A DNA stretch of 44,655 nucleotides from an uncultured Granulosicoccaceae bacterium (GTDB lineage Bacteria; Pseudomonadota; Gammaproteobacteria; Granulosicoccales; Granulosicoccaceae), in contig CALDUO010000043.1 of assembly GCA_937923745.1 (NCBI GenBank), positions 1 through 44,655 on the forward strand. Reading direction: 5' to 3'. Positions within the stretch are counted from its first letter, which is position 1; each line of letters begins with the position of its first letter. Below are positions 27,561-38,015 of the stretch, piece after piece. A model generated the notes under the pieces. That model saw only the letters and a list, made by a program, of their open reading frames with translations, was not told the DNA's origin and did not search any database. The translations under genes and the position numbers were made by a program.

Positions 27561-27666
27561 AACAGTGACACGGCGGATTCCGGGTGCCAACCCTGTGATG
27601 TAACAGGTTTTTGGTCGGTTTCCACGGACCAGCACAACGCAAACCCAAAATTGAAAGGTGAAAACA

Positions 27667-28572
27667 ATGGTAGACGTTTCCATGCGCCAAATGCTGGAAG
27701 CTGGTGTGCACTTTGGCCACCAGACCCGTTATTGGTCCCCCAAAATGGCGCCGTACATCTTCGGCGAACGTAACAATATCCACATTTTTAACCTCGAGAG
27801 CAGCCTGCCTGCGCTTGAAGATGCGTGTAACTTCCTCGGCAAGATCGCCAGCAAGAACGGCCGTATTTTGTTCGTTGGCACCAAGCGCGCAGCGCGTGAA
27901 GCTGTCTCCGAAGCCGCCGATGCTTGCAATATGCCATTTGTAAACCGTCGTTGGTCAGGTGGCATGATGACCAACTTCAAGACCGTCAAGGTGTCGGTGA
28001 AGCGTCTGCTTGAGCTCGAAGCGATGAATGCTGACGGCAGCATGGAACGACTCAGCAAAAAAGAAGCCCTGGGTCTGCAGCGCGAGCACGAGAAGCTTGA
28101 CCGTACGCTCGGTGGTATCAAAAACATGGAAAAACTGCCCGATGCGCTGTTCGTTATTGATGTAGGTCACGAACGCATCGCCGTCTCCGAAGCCGTGAAG
28201 CTCGGTATTCCGGTTGTTGCCGTTGTCGACAGCAACAACTCGCCTGACGGTATCGATTACGTTGTACCGGGCAACGACGACGCCATTCGCTCTATTCAGT
28301 TGTACGTTAATGCTATCGCGGCTGCCATTGAAGACGGCAAGCGCACTGCAGGCGGCGGCGTGAAGGAGTACGCCGATGTGTCTGCGGCTCCCGCCACACA
28401 GCACATCAGCGAAGAGTCAGCGGAGCCTGCAGCAGAAGCCCCGGAAGCTGCCCCGGAAGCTGCTGCAGAAGTGACCGCAGAAGCGGCACCTGAAGCTCCT
28501 GCCGCAGATGCGCCAGCAACTGAACCTGCTGACGCAGCGCCGGCAACAGATACACCGAAAGCCGAAGGGTAA
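27667..28572 (+). CDS. rpsB: 30S ribosomal protein S2
   Basis: Component of the small subunit, bound late between head and body. The 301-residue product has the family start [33 protein letters not shown] and the core [23 protein letters not shown] and [12 protein letters not shown]. coli S2 ends at 241; here an Ala/Glu/Pro/Thr-rich tail of about 60 residues follows the core. AAAGGTG lies before the ATG at 27667; an upstream GTG at 27658 is in frame but overlaps this ribosome site. First gene of the rpsB-tsf-pyrH-frr series. Confidence 0.97.
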   Translation: MVDVSMRQMLEAGVHFGHQTRYWSPKMAPYIFGERNNIHIFNLESSLPALEDACNFLGKIASKNGRILFVGTKRAAREAVSEAADACNMPFVNRRWSGGMMTNFKTVKVSVKRLLELEAMNADGSMERLSKKEALGLQREHEKLDRTLGGIKNMEKLPDALFVIDVGHERIAVSEAVKLGIPVVAVVDSNNSPDGIDYVVPGNDDAIRSIQLYVNAIAAAIEDGKRTAGGGVKEYADVSAAPATQHISEESAEPAAEAPEAAPEAAAEVTAEAAPEAPAADAPATEPADAAPATDTPKAEG

Positions 28573-28606
28573 GGCACAAAGACGAACCCCGAACTCCCGG
28601 TTCGAC

Positions 28607-28635
28607 GGTCCGGCAGCCCGCGCGGCTGCCGGACC
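28607..28635 (+). terminator. Perfect 12-bp hairpin downstream of rpsB
   Basis: GGTCCGGCAGCC (28607-28618) pairs with GGCTGCCGGACC (28624-28635) around CGCGC, 34 bp after the rpsB stop. AAAAC follows, not a U-run. In E. coli partial termination occurs between rpsB and tsf; this stem may have that role or protect the mRNA end. Confidence 0.65.
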
Positions 28636-28725
28636 AAAACCTCAATACGGATAGCCTGTTTGCCTGGCACCAAAGTTTTGCACTGAGGCTCTGGACTCGG
28701 TCTGCTAAAGCACCGAAGTCAGGGT

Positions 28726-28809
28726 TTTGCTGACTGAGCTTTGTGAACTGAGTTTTATGAACTGGGCTTTATCAACTGGGCTTTGCTAACGGGGCTTTGC
28801 TGACTGATT
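28726..28809. repeat. 14-bp tandem array, six copies, between rpsB and tsf
   Basis: Units TTTGCTGACTGAGC (28726), TTTGTGAACTGAGT (28740), TTTATGAACTGGGC (28754), TTTATCAACTGGGC (28768), TTTGCTAACGGGGC (28782) and TTTGCTGACTGATT (28796) are contiguous. First and last resemble each other most. Confidence 0.95.
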
Positions 28810-29101
28810 GACAGCTTTGGGTTGGCAACCAGTCCTTACCGTGATGGCTGGCAGCGAGATTGTTCCAACCGCCAACATGTCGCAGAGGCGGGGCCTGTCT
28901 TGTCTGATGACCGGCCAGGCGCTTTTGCCAGTCGGAGTCTTTGCCAGGCAGTTAGGCAGAGAGTTGGCCGGGGCGTTGGCCGGGGCGTTGGCAAGGCATC
29001 GCAAATCTTAATTGGGCCGATCGGCGTTTTTAACGCTACACCACCTATACTTTTTACTGATATTTTAGAGCCGGCACCGGCTCGGGAAAGAGGACACAAT
29101 C

Positions 29102-29980
29102 GTGGATATAACCGCTTCTATGGTCAAGGAGCTTCGCGAGCGCACTGGCGCTGGCATGATGGAATGCAAAAAAGCACTCACTGCAGCTGGTGGCGATATG
29201 GAAGCCGCCATCGAACAGATGCGCATTTCTGGTCTTGCGAAGGCCGACAAAAAGTCTGACAACACTGCCGCTGAAGGCGTTGTTGACATCGCTGTCAGCA
29301 GCGATGGCAAGCACTACTCGATGGTCGAAATCAACAGTCAAACCGACTTCGCCTCCAAGTCTGCAGACTTCACAGGCTTTGTGTCTGCGATCAGCAGCAC
29401 ACTGCTGAACGATCAGCCAGCTGACATTGATGCGTTAAATGCAGCCACCACAGAAGGTGGGCAGAGTGTCGACGACACCCGTAAGGCACTGATCGCAAAA
29501 ATTGGCGAGAACATTCAGGTGCGCCGGTTCGTAACGGGCGCAGTGGACGGTGCTGTCGGGACTTACTCTCACGGTGGTCGTATCGGTGTTGTGTGTGAGG
29601 TTGCCGGTGGTGATGAAGAGCTGGCCCGCGATATTGCAATGCACGTTGCCGCCAGTAATCCTGTCTGTATCTCTGAAGCCGATGTGCCTGCAGATATACT
29701 GGCTAAAGAACGCGCGGTATTCATGGGCGAAGCTGCCGAGAGTGGCAAGCCAGAAGAAATTGTTGCCAAGATGGTCGAAGGCAAAATCCGCAAATACCTT
29801 GCCGAGGCCACGCTGGTCGGACAGTCATTTGTGAAAGACCCCGATACCACCGTAGGCAAATTGCTTGAGTCCAAAAACGCCAAGGTCACAGCGTTCTATC
29901 GTTACGAAGTGGGCGAAGGTATCGAAAAGAAAGAAGAGAACTTCGCTGAAGAAGTGATGGCGCAGGTTCGCGGCGACTAG
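29102..29980 (+). CDS. tsf: Elongation factor Ts
   Basis: Nucleotide exchange factor for EF-Tu. The 292-residue product begins MDITASMVKELRERTGAGMMECKKAL, the N-terminal UBA-like domain common to EF-Ts. It carries the EF-Tu contact motif TDFASKS in the core, and the C-terminal part has the dimerisation module near FVKDPDTTVG. The start is a GTG at 29102 with AAAGAGGA about 8 bp upstream. Length matches E. coli (283). Confidence 0.97.
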   Translation: MDITASMVKELRERTGAGMMECKKALTAAGGDMEAAIEQMRISGLAKADKKSDNTAAEGVVDIAVSSDGKHYSMVEINSQTDFASKSADFTGFVSAISSTLLNDQPADIDALNAATTEGGQSVDDTRKALIAKIGENIQVRRFVTGAVDGAVGTYSHGGRIGVVCEVAGGDEELARDIAMHVAASNPVCISEADVPADILAKERAVFMGEAAESGKPEEIVAKMVEGKIRKYLAEATLVGQSFVKDPDTTVGKLLESKNAKVTAFYRYEVGEGIEKKEENFAEEVMAQVRGD

Positions 29981-30040
29981 CACTTTCAGTCGGAGCAACA
30001 GGCTCCGGCCTGCCTATTTTGTGGTATCACTGAGTCAAAG

Positions 30041-30071
30041 GTAACATCAGAACGACTGCGTCTGATGTTAC
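30041..30071 (+). other. Perfect 11-bp hairpin in the tsf-pyrH spacer
   Basis: GTAACATCAGA (30041-30051) pairs exactly with TCTGATGTTAC (30061-30071) around a nine-base loop, 23 bp before the pyrH start. A smaller CGGAGC/GCTCCG hairpin lies just after tsf. There is no U-run, so it may be a leader element for pyrH. Confidence 0.6.
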
Positions 30072-30093
30072 TACTAACGCGGAAATCAGACCG

Positions 30094-30813
30094 ATGGTTG
30101 CTATGAAACCAGCTTTTAAGCGTATCCTGTTGAAACTCAGCGGCGAAGCGCTGATGGGCGATCATGAATACGGTATCGATCCAAACTACATCAAACGCAT
30201 TGCCTCTGATGTAAAGGCGGTGAGTGACTTCGGCGTCGAGGTTGCGTTGGTGATTGGCGGCGGTAACATATTCAGAGGCGCTGGGCTGGCTGAAGGTGGC
30301 ATGGATCGGGTCACCGGCGACCACATGGGCATGCTGGCAACGGTCATCAATTGTCTGGCTTTCCAGGACGCGCTTGAAAATCAGGGTGCGTTTTGCCGCG
30401 TTATGTCGGCACTGCCAATAAACGCCGTGTGTGAAGACTACATCCGAAGGCGCGCGGTTCGCCATCTGGAGAAAGGCCGAATTGTGTTGTTCGCAGCCGG
30501 TACCGGCAATCCCTTTTTCACCACCGATTCGGCGGCAAGTCTCAGAGCTGTAGAAATCAATGCCGACGTCATGATCAAGGCAACCAAGGTCGACGGTATC
30601 TTTGATAAAGACCCCGTGAAACACGCAGATGCCGTGAAGTACGACAACATCTCCTTCGACGACGTCGTACAGAAAAAACTCGCTGTTATGGACACGACCG
30701 CAACAGTGATGTGTCGTGATAATGATCTGCCGGTGGTCATCTTTAACATGAACAATGACGGTGATCTCAAGCGCCTGATGCAGGGCGAAAAAGTAGGCTC
30801 AATGGTCAGCTGA
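30094..30813 (+). CDS. pyrH: Uridylate kinase (UMP kinase)
   Basis: Phosphorylates UMP to UDP; hexameric, bacterial amino acid kinase fold, usually GTP-activated and UTP-inhibited. The 239-residue product has the N-terminal [14 protein letters not shown], the Gly-rich loop [12 protein letters not shown], and [16 protein letters not shown] with the later [16 protein letters not shown] at 30094 chosen; ATG at 30103 is an alternative. Between tsf and frr, its usual place. Confidence 0.97.
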   Translation: MVAMKPAFKRILLKLSGEALMGDHEYGIDPNYIKRIASDVKAVSDFGVEVALVIGGGNIFRGAGLAEGGMDRVTGDHMGMLATVINCLAFQDALENQGAFCRVMSALPINAVCEDYIRRRAVRHLEKGRIVLFAAGTGNPFFTTDSAASLRAVEINADVMIKATKVDGIFDKDPVKHADAVKYDNISFDDVVQKKLAVMDTTATVMCRDNDLPVVIFNMNNDGDLKRLMQGEKVGSMVS

Positions 30814-30869
30814 CGCAGCAGGTCCAGCCTTCGCAATCAATATCCGTTAGTTAAGCAGGAGACGTTACC

Positions 30870-31427
30870 GTGATAGACGATATTCTCAAAGATGCCGGCA
30901 CACGTATGAAAAAAAGTGTCGATGCGCTGGAGCAGGAGCTCACACGTCTACGTACCGGCCGTGCTCACCCCAGTTTGCTCGATCATGTCAAAGTCGACTA
31001 CTACGGTAGCGAGACTGGCCTTGCGCAGGTGGCCAACATCAACACCGAAGACGCACGCACACTGACCGTTACTCCGTGGGAGCAGGGTATGGTCAAGGCT
31101 GTTGAAAAGGCGATTATCAATTCAGACCTTGGCCTCAACCCCAACACTGCAGGCACCGTGATTCGTGTGCCGGTACCACCAATGACCGAAGAGCGGCGCA
31201 AAGATATGGTCAAAGTTGTTCGTGGTGAGGCAGAGGGTGCCAAGGTGGCGGTACGAAACATTCGTCGTGATGCCAACAGCGATTTGAAAATGCTCGAAAA
31301 AGAAAAAGAAATCTCCAAAGACGAGCTTCGCAAAGGCGAGGAAGAGGTGCAGAAACGCACCGATGCTGCTATTGCAGACATCGATAGTGTGCTGGAGAAA
31401 AAAGAAAGCGAGTTGATGGAAGTATAG
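30870..31427 (+). CDS. frr: Ribosome recycling factor
   Basis: Splits post-termination ribosomes together with EF-G. The product is 185 residues, the exact family length, with the typical start [24 protein letters not shown], the TGRAHPSLL loop, [14 protein letters not shown] and a long charged C-terminal helix of the three-helix bundle. It uses a GTG start with AGGAGA upstream. Confidence 0.98.
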   Translation: MIDDILKDAGTRMKKSVDALEQELTRLRTGRAHPSLLDHVKVDYYGSETGLAQVANINTEDARTLTVTPWEQGMVKAVEKAIINSDLGLNPNTAGTVIRVPVPPMTEERRKDMVKVVRGEAEGAKVAVRNIRRDANSDLKMLEKEKEISKDELRKGEEEVQKRTDAAIADIDSVLEKKESELMEV

Positions 31428-31448
31428 GGTCCAACGCATACGCCGACG

Positions 31449-32174
31449 ATGGATGCCAACGGAAATCCGAACCACATTGCCATTATCATGGACGGCAATG
31501 GACGCTGGGCGCAAAGCCGCGGACTACCGCGAGCTGCAGGGCATCAGGCTGGTTTTAAACTCACACGTGACATTGTCGAGAGTTGCGGGCGACGACAAAT
31601 AGGCGCACTCACCTTATTTGCGTTCAGCAGTGAAAACTGGCGCCGACCGGAGTCGGAGGTCGGTTGGTTAATGGACCTTTTCCTCAGAGCCTTAAAAAGC
31701 GAAGTTGGCAAACTGAAGGCCAACAACGTGCTAATGCGATTTATCGGCGAGCGGTCGGCGTTCTCCGACAAACTGCAGCAGGAAATGACCCGTGCTGAAA
31801 ATGAAACGGCGGGTAACACCGGTCTAAAGCTGACCATCGCCATCAATTATGGCGGACGTTGGGATATCGTAAACGCGGCCCGTGCACTTGCGGCTGATGT
31901 TCAGCGTGGTGATCTGACCATAGACGATATTGATGAAGAGCGGTTTACCAACGCGATATCAATTCCTGATTGTGGCGAGCCCGACCTGTTCATTCGAACC
32001 GGTGGCGAAAAACGGATCAGCAATTATTTGCTGTGGCACCTTGCATACACCGAGTTATATTTCACAGATGTACTGTGGCCTGACTTTAATGATCAGGAGC
32101 TGGACGTTGCCATAGATTTCTTCAATGGTCGCCAGCGCCGATTCGGCAAAACCTCTGAACAGGTGACACGCTGA
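31449..32174 (+). CDS. uppS: Undecaprenyl diphosphate synthase (cis-prenyltransferase)
   Basis: Adds eight isopentenyl units to farnesyl diphosphate to make the C55 carrier lipid of peptidoglycan and O-antigen synthesis. The 241-residue product shows HIAIIMDGNGRWA with the catalytic Asp15, GHQAGF, LTLFAFSSENWRRP and the C-terminal DLFIRTGGEKRISNYLLW region with YTELYF. cdsA begins 1 bp after the stop. Confidence 0.97.
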   Translation: MDANGNPNHIAIIMDGNGRWAQSRGLPRAAGHQAGFKLTRDIVESCGRRQIGALTLFAFSSENWRRPESEVGWLMDLFLRALKSEVGKLKANNVLMRFIGERSAFSDKLQQEMTRAENETAGNTGLKLTIAINYGGRWDIVNAARALAADVQRGDLTIDDIDEERFTNAISIPDCGEPDLFIRTGGEKRISNYLLWHLAYTELYFTDVLWPDFNDQELDVAIDFFNGRQRRFGKTSEQVTR

Positions 32175-32175
32175 C

Positions 32176-33012
32176 ATGCTAAAGCAACGGGTGTTGTCGG
32201 CGGTTGTGATGGTTGCCGCTTTTATTCTCATCGATTTTTTTCTCCCGACTGTTTTTTTTGACGCATTCCTGATCGTGCTGGCCGGACTTGCCGGGTGGGA
32301 GTGGAGCAGGTTGGCGGGGCTGACTTCAGACAAAGGGCAATACGTCACCGGCGGCATTTTTGCGGCTGTGTCGCTGCTGTGCCTGATTGTCTTGCCAAAA
32401 GAGAACGTCGCGCAATGGTTGAGTTTGTTGTCGTTGCTGTTCTGGTTGTGCATGTTGTTTGTGTTTTATTTGCGGCCAGTTAAAAAACCGTTGGCAGAGA
32501 GAGCCGGGTTTAGTCGCAGGACTCTGGCGGTGGGCATTTTTATTATTGTGAATGTCACCTGGTTTTCGCATTACTTGCACCACGGATCCGAGAGTGGTTC
32601 TCCGTGGTGGTTTCTCTACGCGCTGCTGATAGTCTGGGTAATGGACACCGGGGCCTATTTCGCCGGTCGTCGGTTTGGTCGAGTCAAGCTTGCGCCATCG
32701 ATCAGTCCGGGTAAATCGCGCGAAGGGGTCTATGGCGGTTTGGCTGCTGTGACCGTATTGCTGGTCGTGACGCTGATCGTCTCTGCCGAAGCCCGTGATG
32801 CATTGTTTGCGTTTATTGTCGGCACCTATCTGTCAGCGCTTGTGTCGGTAGAGGGCGATCTGTTTGAGAGTCGTCTGAAACGCTCGGCGGGTTTGAAAGA
32901 CAGTAGCCAATTGATTCCCGGTCACGGTGGCGTGCTCGACCGCATCGACGGTGTAGTCGCTGCCGTACCCGTTTTTGCCTTTTGCTGGATCTGGCTCAAC
33001 GGACTGTCATGA
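32176..33012 (+). CDS. cdsA: Phosphatidate cytidylyltransferase (CDP-diglyceride synthase)
   Basis: Makes CDP-diacylglycerol from phosphatidate and CTP, the branch point of phospholipid synthesis. This integral membrane protein of 278 residues has about eight hydrophobic segments. The family signature is in the C-terminal part (LKRSAGLKDSSQLIPGHGGVLDRIDG), with the metal-binding Asp residues, and DTGAYFAGRRFGR lies upstream. The stop overlaps the dxr start (ATGA). Confidence 0.95.
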   Translation: MLKQRVLSAVVMVAAFILIDFFLPTVFFDAFLIVLAGLAGWEWSRLAGLTSDKGQYVTGGIFAAVSLLCLIVLPKENVAQWLSLLSLLFWLCMLFVFYLRPVKKPLAERAGFSRRTLAVGIFIIVNVTWFSHYLHHGSESGSPWWFLYALLIVWVMDTGAYFAGRRFGRVKLAPSISPGKSREGVYGGLAAVTVLLVVTLIVSAEARDALFAFIVGTYLSALVSVEGDLFESRLKRSAGLKDSSQLIPGHGGVLDRIDGVVAAVPVFAFCWIWLNGLS

Positions 33013-34199
33013 CAGACAGGCTGGTTACCATTCTTGGGTCAACCGGGTCCATAGGCGAGAGCACGCTAGAGGTCCTGGCGTTACACCGCGACCACTACAA
33101 AGTCTATGCATTGACGGCCTATTCAAGTCTGCAACGGCTCGCCGAGCAATGCATTGAATGGCAACCCTCCGTTGCTGTTGTCCCTGATGAAAAGGCGGCG
33201 GCTACGCTTGCCGAATACCTCAAACCCCACCCGTTAAATTTGCGCATAGCGATTGGTGAGCATGCACTGGCGATGGTCGCGGCGGAAGAGTCTGTCGATA
33301 CGGTGGTGGCAGCCATTGTCGGTGCTGCCGGTCTATTACCAACGCTCGCTGCTGCGAACTCGGGTAAAAAGCTGCTGTTGGCGAACAAGGAAGCGTTGGT
33401 CATGAGCGGCGACTTGCTCATGAAAACAGCTGCGCAAAGTGGCGCTACGGTGGTACCGCTCGACAGCGAGCACAATGCGATGTTTCAGAGTCTGCCCGGC
33501 AACTGTATTGGGGACGCTTTTGGTAACACCGGCGTGGTCAAGCTGCACCTGACCGGGTCTGGCGGGCCGTTTAGGGGGTACTCGCAAGAGGCGTTGAGCT
33601 CTGTGACCCTCGAACAGGCGCTGGTGCATCCCAACTGGAGCATGGGTCCAAAAATTACCGTGGATTCTGCTACGTTAATGAACAAGGGGCTTGAGGTCAT
33701 TGAGGCCTGCCACCTGTTCGGGGCCACCGGCGATCAGATCGAGGTGATTATTCATCCCCAGAGTATTGTGCATTCATTGATCAGTTATGCTGATGGTTCG
33801 GTGTTGGCACAAATGGGCAATCCTGACATGCGCACGCCGATAGCACATGCGCTGGCGTGGCCCGAGCGTATGGGTTCCGGGGTAAAACCACTCGATCTCG
33901 TCAGCCTTGCCAAGCTCGAATTCGAAGCGCCCGACTGGGACAATTTTCCGTGTTTGCAGTTGGCATTCGATGCCTTTGCCGAGGGCGGCACCGCCTGCAC
34001 GATACTCAATGCTGCCAACGAAGTCGCGGTGGAAGCTTTTCTGAAAGAAAAGATAGGATTTACGGCAATTCCCGAGGTCGTTATCAACACCAGAGCCGGC
34101 GTTTTAACCGAGACGGCTGACGATTTGGAAACTATCCTTAATGCTGACGCTACCGCGCGGCAGTTTGCACATACAATAGTACATCGACTAATTAACTAA
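33009..34199 (+). CDS. dxr: 1-deoxy-D-xylulose 5-phosphate reductoisomerase
   Basis: First committed step of the MEP isoprenoid pathway, supplying precursors for UppS. From the ATG at 33009 the product has 396 residues. It shows the NADPH motif ILGSTGSIGEST (8-19), metal ligands Asp152 and Glu154 (PLDSEHNAMFQ) and Glu229 (TLMNKGLEV), and the flexible loop PNWSMG. The frame opens earlier within cdsA, but the ATGA overlap with the cdsA stop gives the canonical N-terminus MTDRLVTILGS. Confidence 0.97.
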   Translation: MTDRLVTILGSTGSIGESTLEVLALHRDHYKVYALTAYSSLQRLAEQCIEWQPSVAVVPDEKAAATLAEYLKPHPLNLRIAIGEHALAMVAAEESVDTVVAAIVGAAGLLPTLAAANSGKKLLLANKEALVMSGDLLMKTAAQSGATVVPLDSEHNAMFQSLPGNCIGDAFGNTGVVKLHLTGSGGPFRGYSQEALSSVTLEQALVHPNWSMGPKITVDSATLMNKGLEVIEACHLFGATGDQIEVIIHPQSIVHSLISYADGSVLAQMGNPDMRTPIAHALAWPERMGSGVKPLDLVSLAKLEFEAPDWDNFPCLQLAFDAFAEGGTACTILNAANEVAVEAFLKEKIGFTAIPEVVINTRAGVLTETADDLETILNADATARQFAHTIVHRLIN

Positions 34200-34204
34200 C
34201 ACAC

Positions 34205-35587
34205 ATGTCCGGACACTGGCTTTTAAGTTTGCCGGCTTTCCTGCTGGCGCTGGGAATTCTCATCTCGATTCACGAGTTCGGGCACTTTTGGGTAGCCCGA
34301 AAGCTCGACGTGAAAGTGCTGAAGTTTTCCATTGGCTTCGGCAAACCGCTATGGTCGCGCCGCGGTAAGGTCGACGACACCGAATACGCTGTAGCCATGA
34401 TTCCACTCGGCGGATATGTCCGCATGCTCGATGAGCGCGAGGGTGACGTCAAACCCCAGGAGCTGCATCGGGCGTTTAACCGCAAATCCGTCTGGGCACG
34501 TATCGCCATCGTGCTCGCGGGTCCGGTTGCCAATTTTATCCTCGCCGCATTCGTCTACTGGATCATCATGATGACCGGCATCACCGGTCTGGCGCCACTG
34601 CTCGGCGAAATCACACCTGACACACCAGCTGCCGAAGCAGGCTTCGCCTTTGAAGATCGTATTATCCGAGTTGGCGATACTGCCACGCCGACGTGGTCTG
34701 ATGCCCGTATTGCGCTTCTGCAACAGTCGATGAGTTCGAACGATGCGCGTGGCAGCGCAATCGATGTGTTTGTGCAAACTGCGGCAGGCGAAGAGGCAAC
34801 GCGCACGCTGGTCATTGATAAAAATGCGCTGATCCAAGGGAATGGCGACGCGATCGCGCGGCTTGGTATTCAACAGTGGTGGCCGGTGATCAAGCCCATC
34901 ATTGGCGGACTGGTTGAAGGCGGTGCTGCCTCACGTGACGGTTTGCTCATCGACGATCTCGTATTGCAGGTCAACGAGACCTCCATAGACTCGTGGTTCG
35001 ACTGGGTGATGGTGGTGCGCGACAATCCCGGTGTCGAGATGCAGGTTGATGTACTGCGTAACGGCGAGCCGCAACGTGTATTGCTGACACCCGCCGAGCG
35101 CAACGTTGATGGCGAAATTATCGGTTTTATCGGTGCGTCTGAAAATCAGTCGGGTGCGCTGATGGATAAAGCGCGCATCCGTGTCAGTTACCCGCCTATC
35201 GAGTCGCTGAAACGGGGCATTGAGAAAACCTGGGACATCTCGGTGTTGACCCTGCGCATGATGGGTAAACTGGTGACCGGCCAAGCCTCACTCGACAACG
35301 TCAGCGGACCGATCAGTATTGCCCAGTTTGCCGGGCAGTCTGCCAGTGTCGGTATGGATCACTATTTGAACTTCATAGCACTGATCAGTGTCAGTCTGGC
35401 GATACTGAATTTATTGCCCGTACCGATGCTTGACGGCGGACACCTACTGTATTTTGCGATGGAGGTGGTCACCGGGAAGCCGTTACCCGAAAAGGTACAA
35501 CTCATCGGTCAGCAGGTTGGTCTTGCGTTGCTTGGTTGCCTGATGATTCTCGCGTTCTATAACGACATTCTCCGACTGGTTGGCTAA
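34205..35587 (+). CDS. rseP: Site-2 protease RseP (inner-membrane zinc metalloprotease)
   Basis: Cleaves the anti-sigma factor RseA in its membrane segment during the envelope stress response and clears leftover signal peptides. The 460-residue product has the HEFGH zinc motif at 23-27 in the first membrane segment. Two tandem PDZ domains sit in the periplasmic part (about 115-310), and the LDG motif with Asp410 ([13 protein letters not shown]) lies in a later membrane helix. Length is that of E. coli RseP (450). It lies 5 bp after dxr and overlaps or abuts bamA. Confidence 0.96.
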   Translation: MSGHWLLSLPAFLLALGILISIHEFGHFWVARKLDVKVLKFSIGFGKPLWSRRGKVDDTEYAVAMIPLGGYVRMLDEREGDVKPQELHRAFNRKSVWARIAIVLAGPVANFILAAFVYWIIMMTGITGLAPLLGEITPDTPAAEAGFAFEDRIIRVGDTATPTWSDARIALLQQSMSSNDARGSAIDVFVQTAAGEEATRTLVIDKNALIQGNGDAIARLGIQQWWPVIKPIIGGLVEGGAASRDGLLIDDLVLQVNETSIDSWFDWVMVVRDNPGVEMQVDVLRNGEPQRVLLTPAERNVDGEIIGFIGASENQSGALMDKARIRVSYPPIESLKRGIEKTWDISVLTLRMMGKLVTGQASLDNVSGPISIAQFAGQSASVGMDHYLNFIALISVSLAILNLLPVPMLDGGHLLYFAMEVVTGKPLPEKVQLIGQQVGLALLGCLMILAFYNDILRLVG

Positions 35588-35594
35588 CGTTCTG

Positions 35595-37988
35595 ATGCTT
35601 TCTGGAATACGACACATCCTGAGGTTTGCCCGTATCGGCGTCGCGTTGTCGCTGATTTACCTGTTACTGGTTTTTGTAGCGCCAGCTTATGGTCAAAGCA
35701 GTGACCGCAACGGCGAATTTGCGATCAGTGAAATCATAATTGAAGGTAATGAGCGCATTGATGTCGGTACGGTACTGACGTACTTGCCAGTGCGAGTGGG
35801 CGAAAACTTCCTTGCGTCTCGCGATAGTGGGCGCGCTTTGCGTGCGTTGTTCGACACCGGTTTGTTCAGTGACGTGACACTCAAACAGCGTGCGCTTACG
35901 GACTCCGGTACCGCGTTGGTCGTAGCCTTGGTAGAGCGTCCTGCTATAGCCAGCATTTCCATCGACGGCAACAAAAAAATTCCCACCGAAGATCTCGAAA
36001 ATTCATTAAGTAATGCCGGAATATCACGAGGCCGTGTGTATAACCGCTCGGTCGTCGATACGGTCGAGCGCGAATTGCGTCGTGTGTATTTCAGTATCGG
36101 CTATTACGGTATGGGTATTAAAACGACCGTTGAAGAACTTGCGCGAAACCGTGTATCGGTCTCTATCGATATTACCGAAGGCTCGGTTGCGACCATCCGA
36201 CACATCAACATCGTTGGCAACTCGGCCTATTCAGAGAAAGAACTGCTGTCATTGTTGCAGTCTGGCGAGACGAACTGGAATCCGCTGCGATCAGCCGATG
36301 AGTATTCCCGTGTCAAACTGTCTGCTGATATCGAAACGTTGCGTTCGTGGTATCTGGATCGGGGTTATTTACGATTTGACGTCGACTCAACGCAAGTCTC
36401 CATCTCGCCGGATAAACGCGAAATTTTTATCGTTATCAATATCACCGAAGGTGATCAGTACACAGTGCGCAGCAAAAAAGTCACGGGTCAGTTTGACGCA
36501 TCGCAACAGGAACTCGAAGCGCTTATTGATCTTGACGATAACGCGGTTTTCTCGCGCAAAAAAATCTCCAAAATTTCTACCGACATGAGCGAACGTCTGG
36601 GCCAGGACGGCTATGCGTTTGCCTCCGTCGATGTGTTGCCGAACATTGACGACGAGAGCCGCGAAGTGGACTTGACATTTGCAGTCACGCCGGGCAAACA
36701 AGTCTACGTTCGTCGTATCCTGTTTACCGGACAATACAAAACACGTGATGAAGTTCTGCGGCGCGAAATGCGGCAACTGGAGGCCAGCCTATTTTCACCG
36801 GCACTGGTGAATCGGTCTCGTATCCGTTTGCAGCGTTTGCCGTTTATGCAAAGCGTTAACATTCGCACCTTGCGTGTGCCAGGCACCGAAGATCAGCTAG
36901 ACCTTGAAGTCACAGTGCAAGAGGGGCCGTCCGGTTCGTTTGCTGCAGGACTCGGTTATGGCACCGATGGCGCAACATTTAATATAGCGTTTAACCAGGA
37001 AAACCTGTTCGGTACCGGTCAGCGCCTGCAGTTTGCGTTTGATCGCTCCGATACCACGCAGCAATTGACACTGTCTTTTCGCGATCCGTATTTTACTGAA
37101 GACGGTATTAGCCGCACGCTCAAGGCGTACATTCGCGAGACCGACACCACGCAAAACAGCGACCGAATCCGTTACCTCGATAACACGCGCGGTGGCAGCG
37201 TCACCTTTGGTGTTCCCATAACAGAGTTCTCTCGTTTCTCTCTTGGGTTTGGGTTTGATCAGACCGAAATTACACCGACCGATGGCACGTCTCAGGAAAT
37301 CCTTGATGACCTCGACAATTTCGGCTCAACCTTTGATATTTTTAATTTGCTGATTGGCCTGACGATCGATAATCGAAACCGAACAGTCTTTGCAACAAGC
37401 GGTATGGTAAATCGGTTTAACTTTGAAATTGCAGCGCCAGGCAGCGATTGGGAGTATTTTAAATTTGGCTACAATTTTGAGTATTTTTATCCGGTATCAG
37501 ACCGACTGACATTCTCGGGAAGTGCCCGCGTCGATTTCGGTAGAGGTTACGGCGACTTCGAGAGAATTCCGTTTTTCAAACGTTACTTTGCGGGTGGTGC
37601 CCGTAATCTGCGTGGGTATCGTAGTGGCAGTCTTGGTATCGGCAGTTTTAATACCGGTAGCGTCGACACCGCTCTAGAGCAGGGTCGTGATGAAAACGGC
37701 AACGCGCGCGGCGGCGACTACCGCACGATCGGTTCGCTCGAACTGATTTTCCCGCCACCGTTCGTAGAGGAGCCAGGTGCCACCCGGTTTAGCCTGTTCA
37801 CCGATTTTGGGAATGTTTTCCCGACTTACGAGCAGTTTGATCTGAACGAGTTCAGAGGGTCGTACGGCATCGCATTTGTGTGGTTATCACCGGTCGGACC
37901 ACTCACTTTCAGCTACGCCAGACCGTACAACGAACGCCATAATGACAGATTACAGTCATTTCAGTTTACAATCGGGTCTTCGTTCTAA
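35595..37988 (+). CDS. bamA: Outer membrane protein assembly factor BamA
   Basis: Central subunit of the Bam complex that inserts beta-barrel proteins into the outer membrane. The 797-residue product has a signal peptide (cleavage near 33, APAYGQ), five POTRA domains up to about residue 430, and a 16-strand barrel. The loop-6 motif RGY is at 673-675 ([11 protein letters not shown]), and the protein ends in Phe (FTIGSSF), as Bam substrates do. ATG at 35595 was chosen, 8 bp after the rseP stop; an in-frame TTG at 35580 is possible. No strong ribosome site is visible, so coupling to rseP is likely. Confidence 0.96.
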   Translation: MLSGIRHILRFARIGVALSLIYLLLVFVAPAYGQSSDRNGEFAISEIIIEGNERIDVGTVLTYLPVRVGENFLASRDSGRALRALFDTGLFSDVTLKQRALTDSGTALVVALVERPAIASISIDGNKKIPTEDLENSLSNAGISRGRVYNRSVVDTVERELRRVYFSIGYYGMGIKTTVEELARNRVSVSIDITEGSVATIRHINIVGNSAYSEKELLSLLQSGETNWNPLRSADEYSRVKLSADIETLRSWYLDRGYLRFDVDSTQVSISPDKREIFIVINITEGDQYTVRSKKVTGQFDASQQELEALIDLDDNAVFSRKKISKISTDMSERLGQDGYAFASVDVLPNIDDESREVDLTFAVTPGKQVYVRRILFTGQYKTRDEVLRREMRQLEASLFSPALVNRSRIRLQRLPFMQSVNIRTLRVPGTEDQLDLEVTVQEGPSGSFAAGLGYGTDGATFNIAFNQENLFGTGQRLQFAFDRSDTTQQLTLSFRDPYFTEDGISRTLKAYIRETDTTQNSDRIRYLDNTRGGSVTFGVPITEFSRFSLGFGFDQTEITPTDGTSQEILDDLDNFGSTFDIFNLLIGLTIDNRNRTVFATSGMVNRFNFEIAAPGSDWEYFKFGYNFEYFYPVSDRLTFSGSARVDFGRGYGDFERIPFFKRYFAGGARNLRGYRSGSLGIGSFNTGSVDTALEQGRDENGNARGGDYRTIGSLELIFPPPFVEEPGATRFSLFTDFGNVFPTYEQFDLNEFRGSYGIAFVWLSPVGPLTFSYARPYNERHNDRLQSFQFTIGSSF

Positions 37989-38015
37989 TGAGCTACGCCG
38001 GGACCGATTAACCGT

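Larger units (their letters stand above)
26807..27666. other. Divergent intergenic region between map and rpsB
   Basis: 860 bp. It contains a G-rich degenerate array (27176-27283), a possible rpsB promoter near 27385-27413 and a structured rpsB leader. The map promoter should also lie here, but I do not see a clear one. Confidence 0.7.
28573..29101. other. rpsB-tsf spacer
   Basis: 529 bp without a gene, long for this gene pair. It holds the rpsB 3' hairpin, a 14-bp array (28726-28809) and a short palindrome GAGCCGG-CA-CCGGCTC (29068-29083) just before the tsf ribosome site. Confidence 0.75.
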
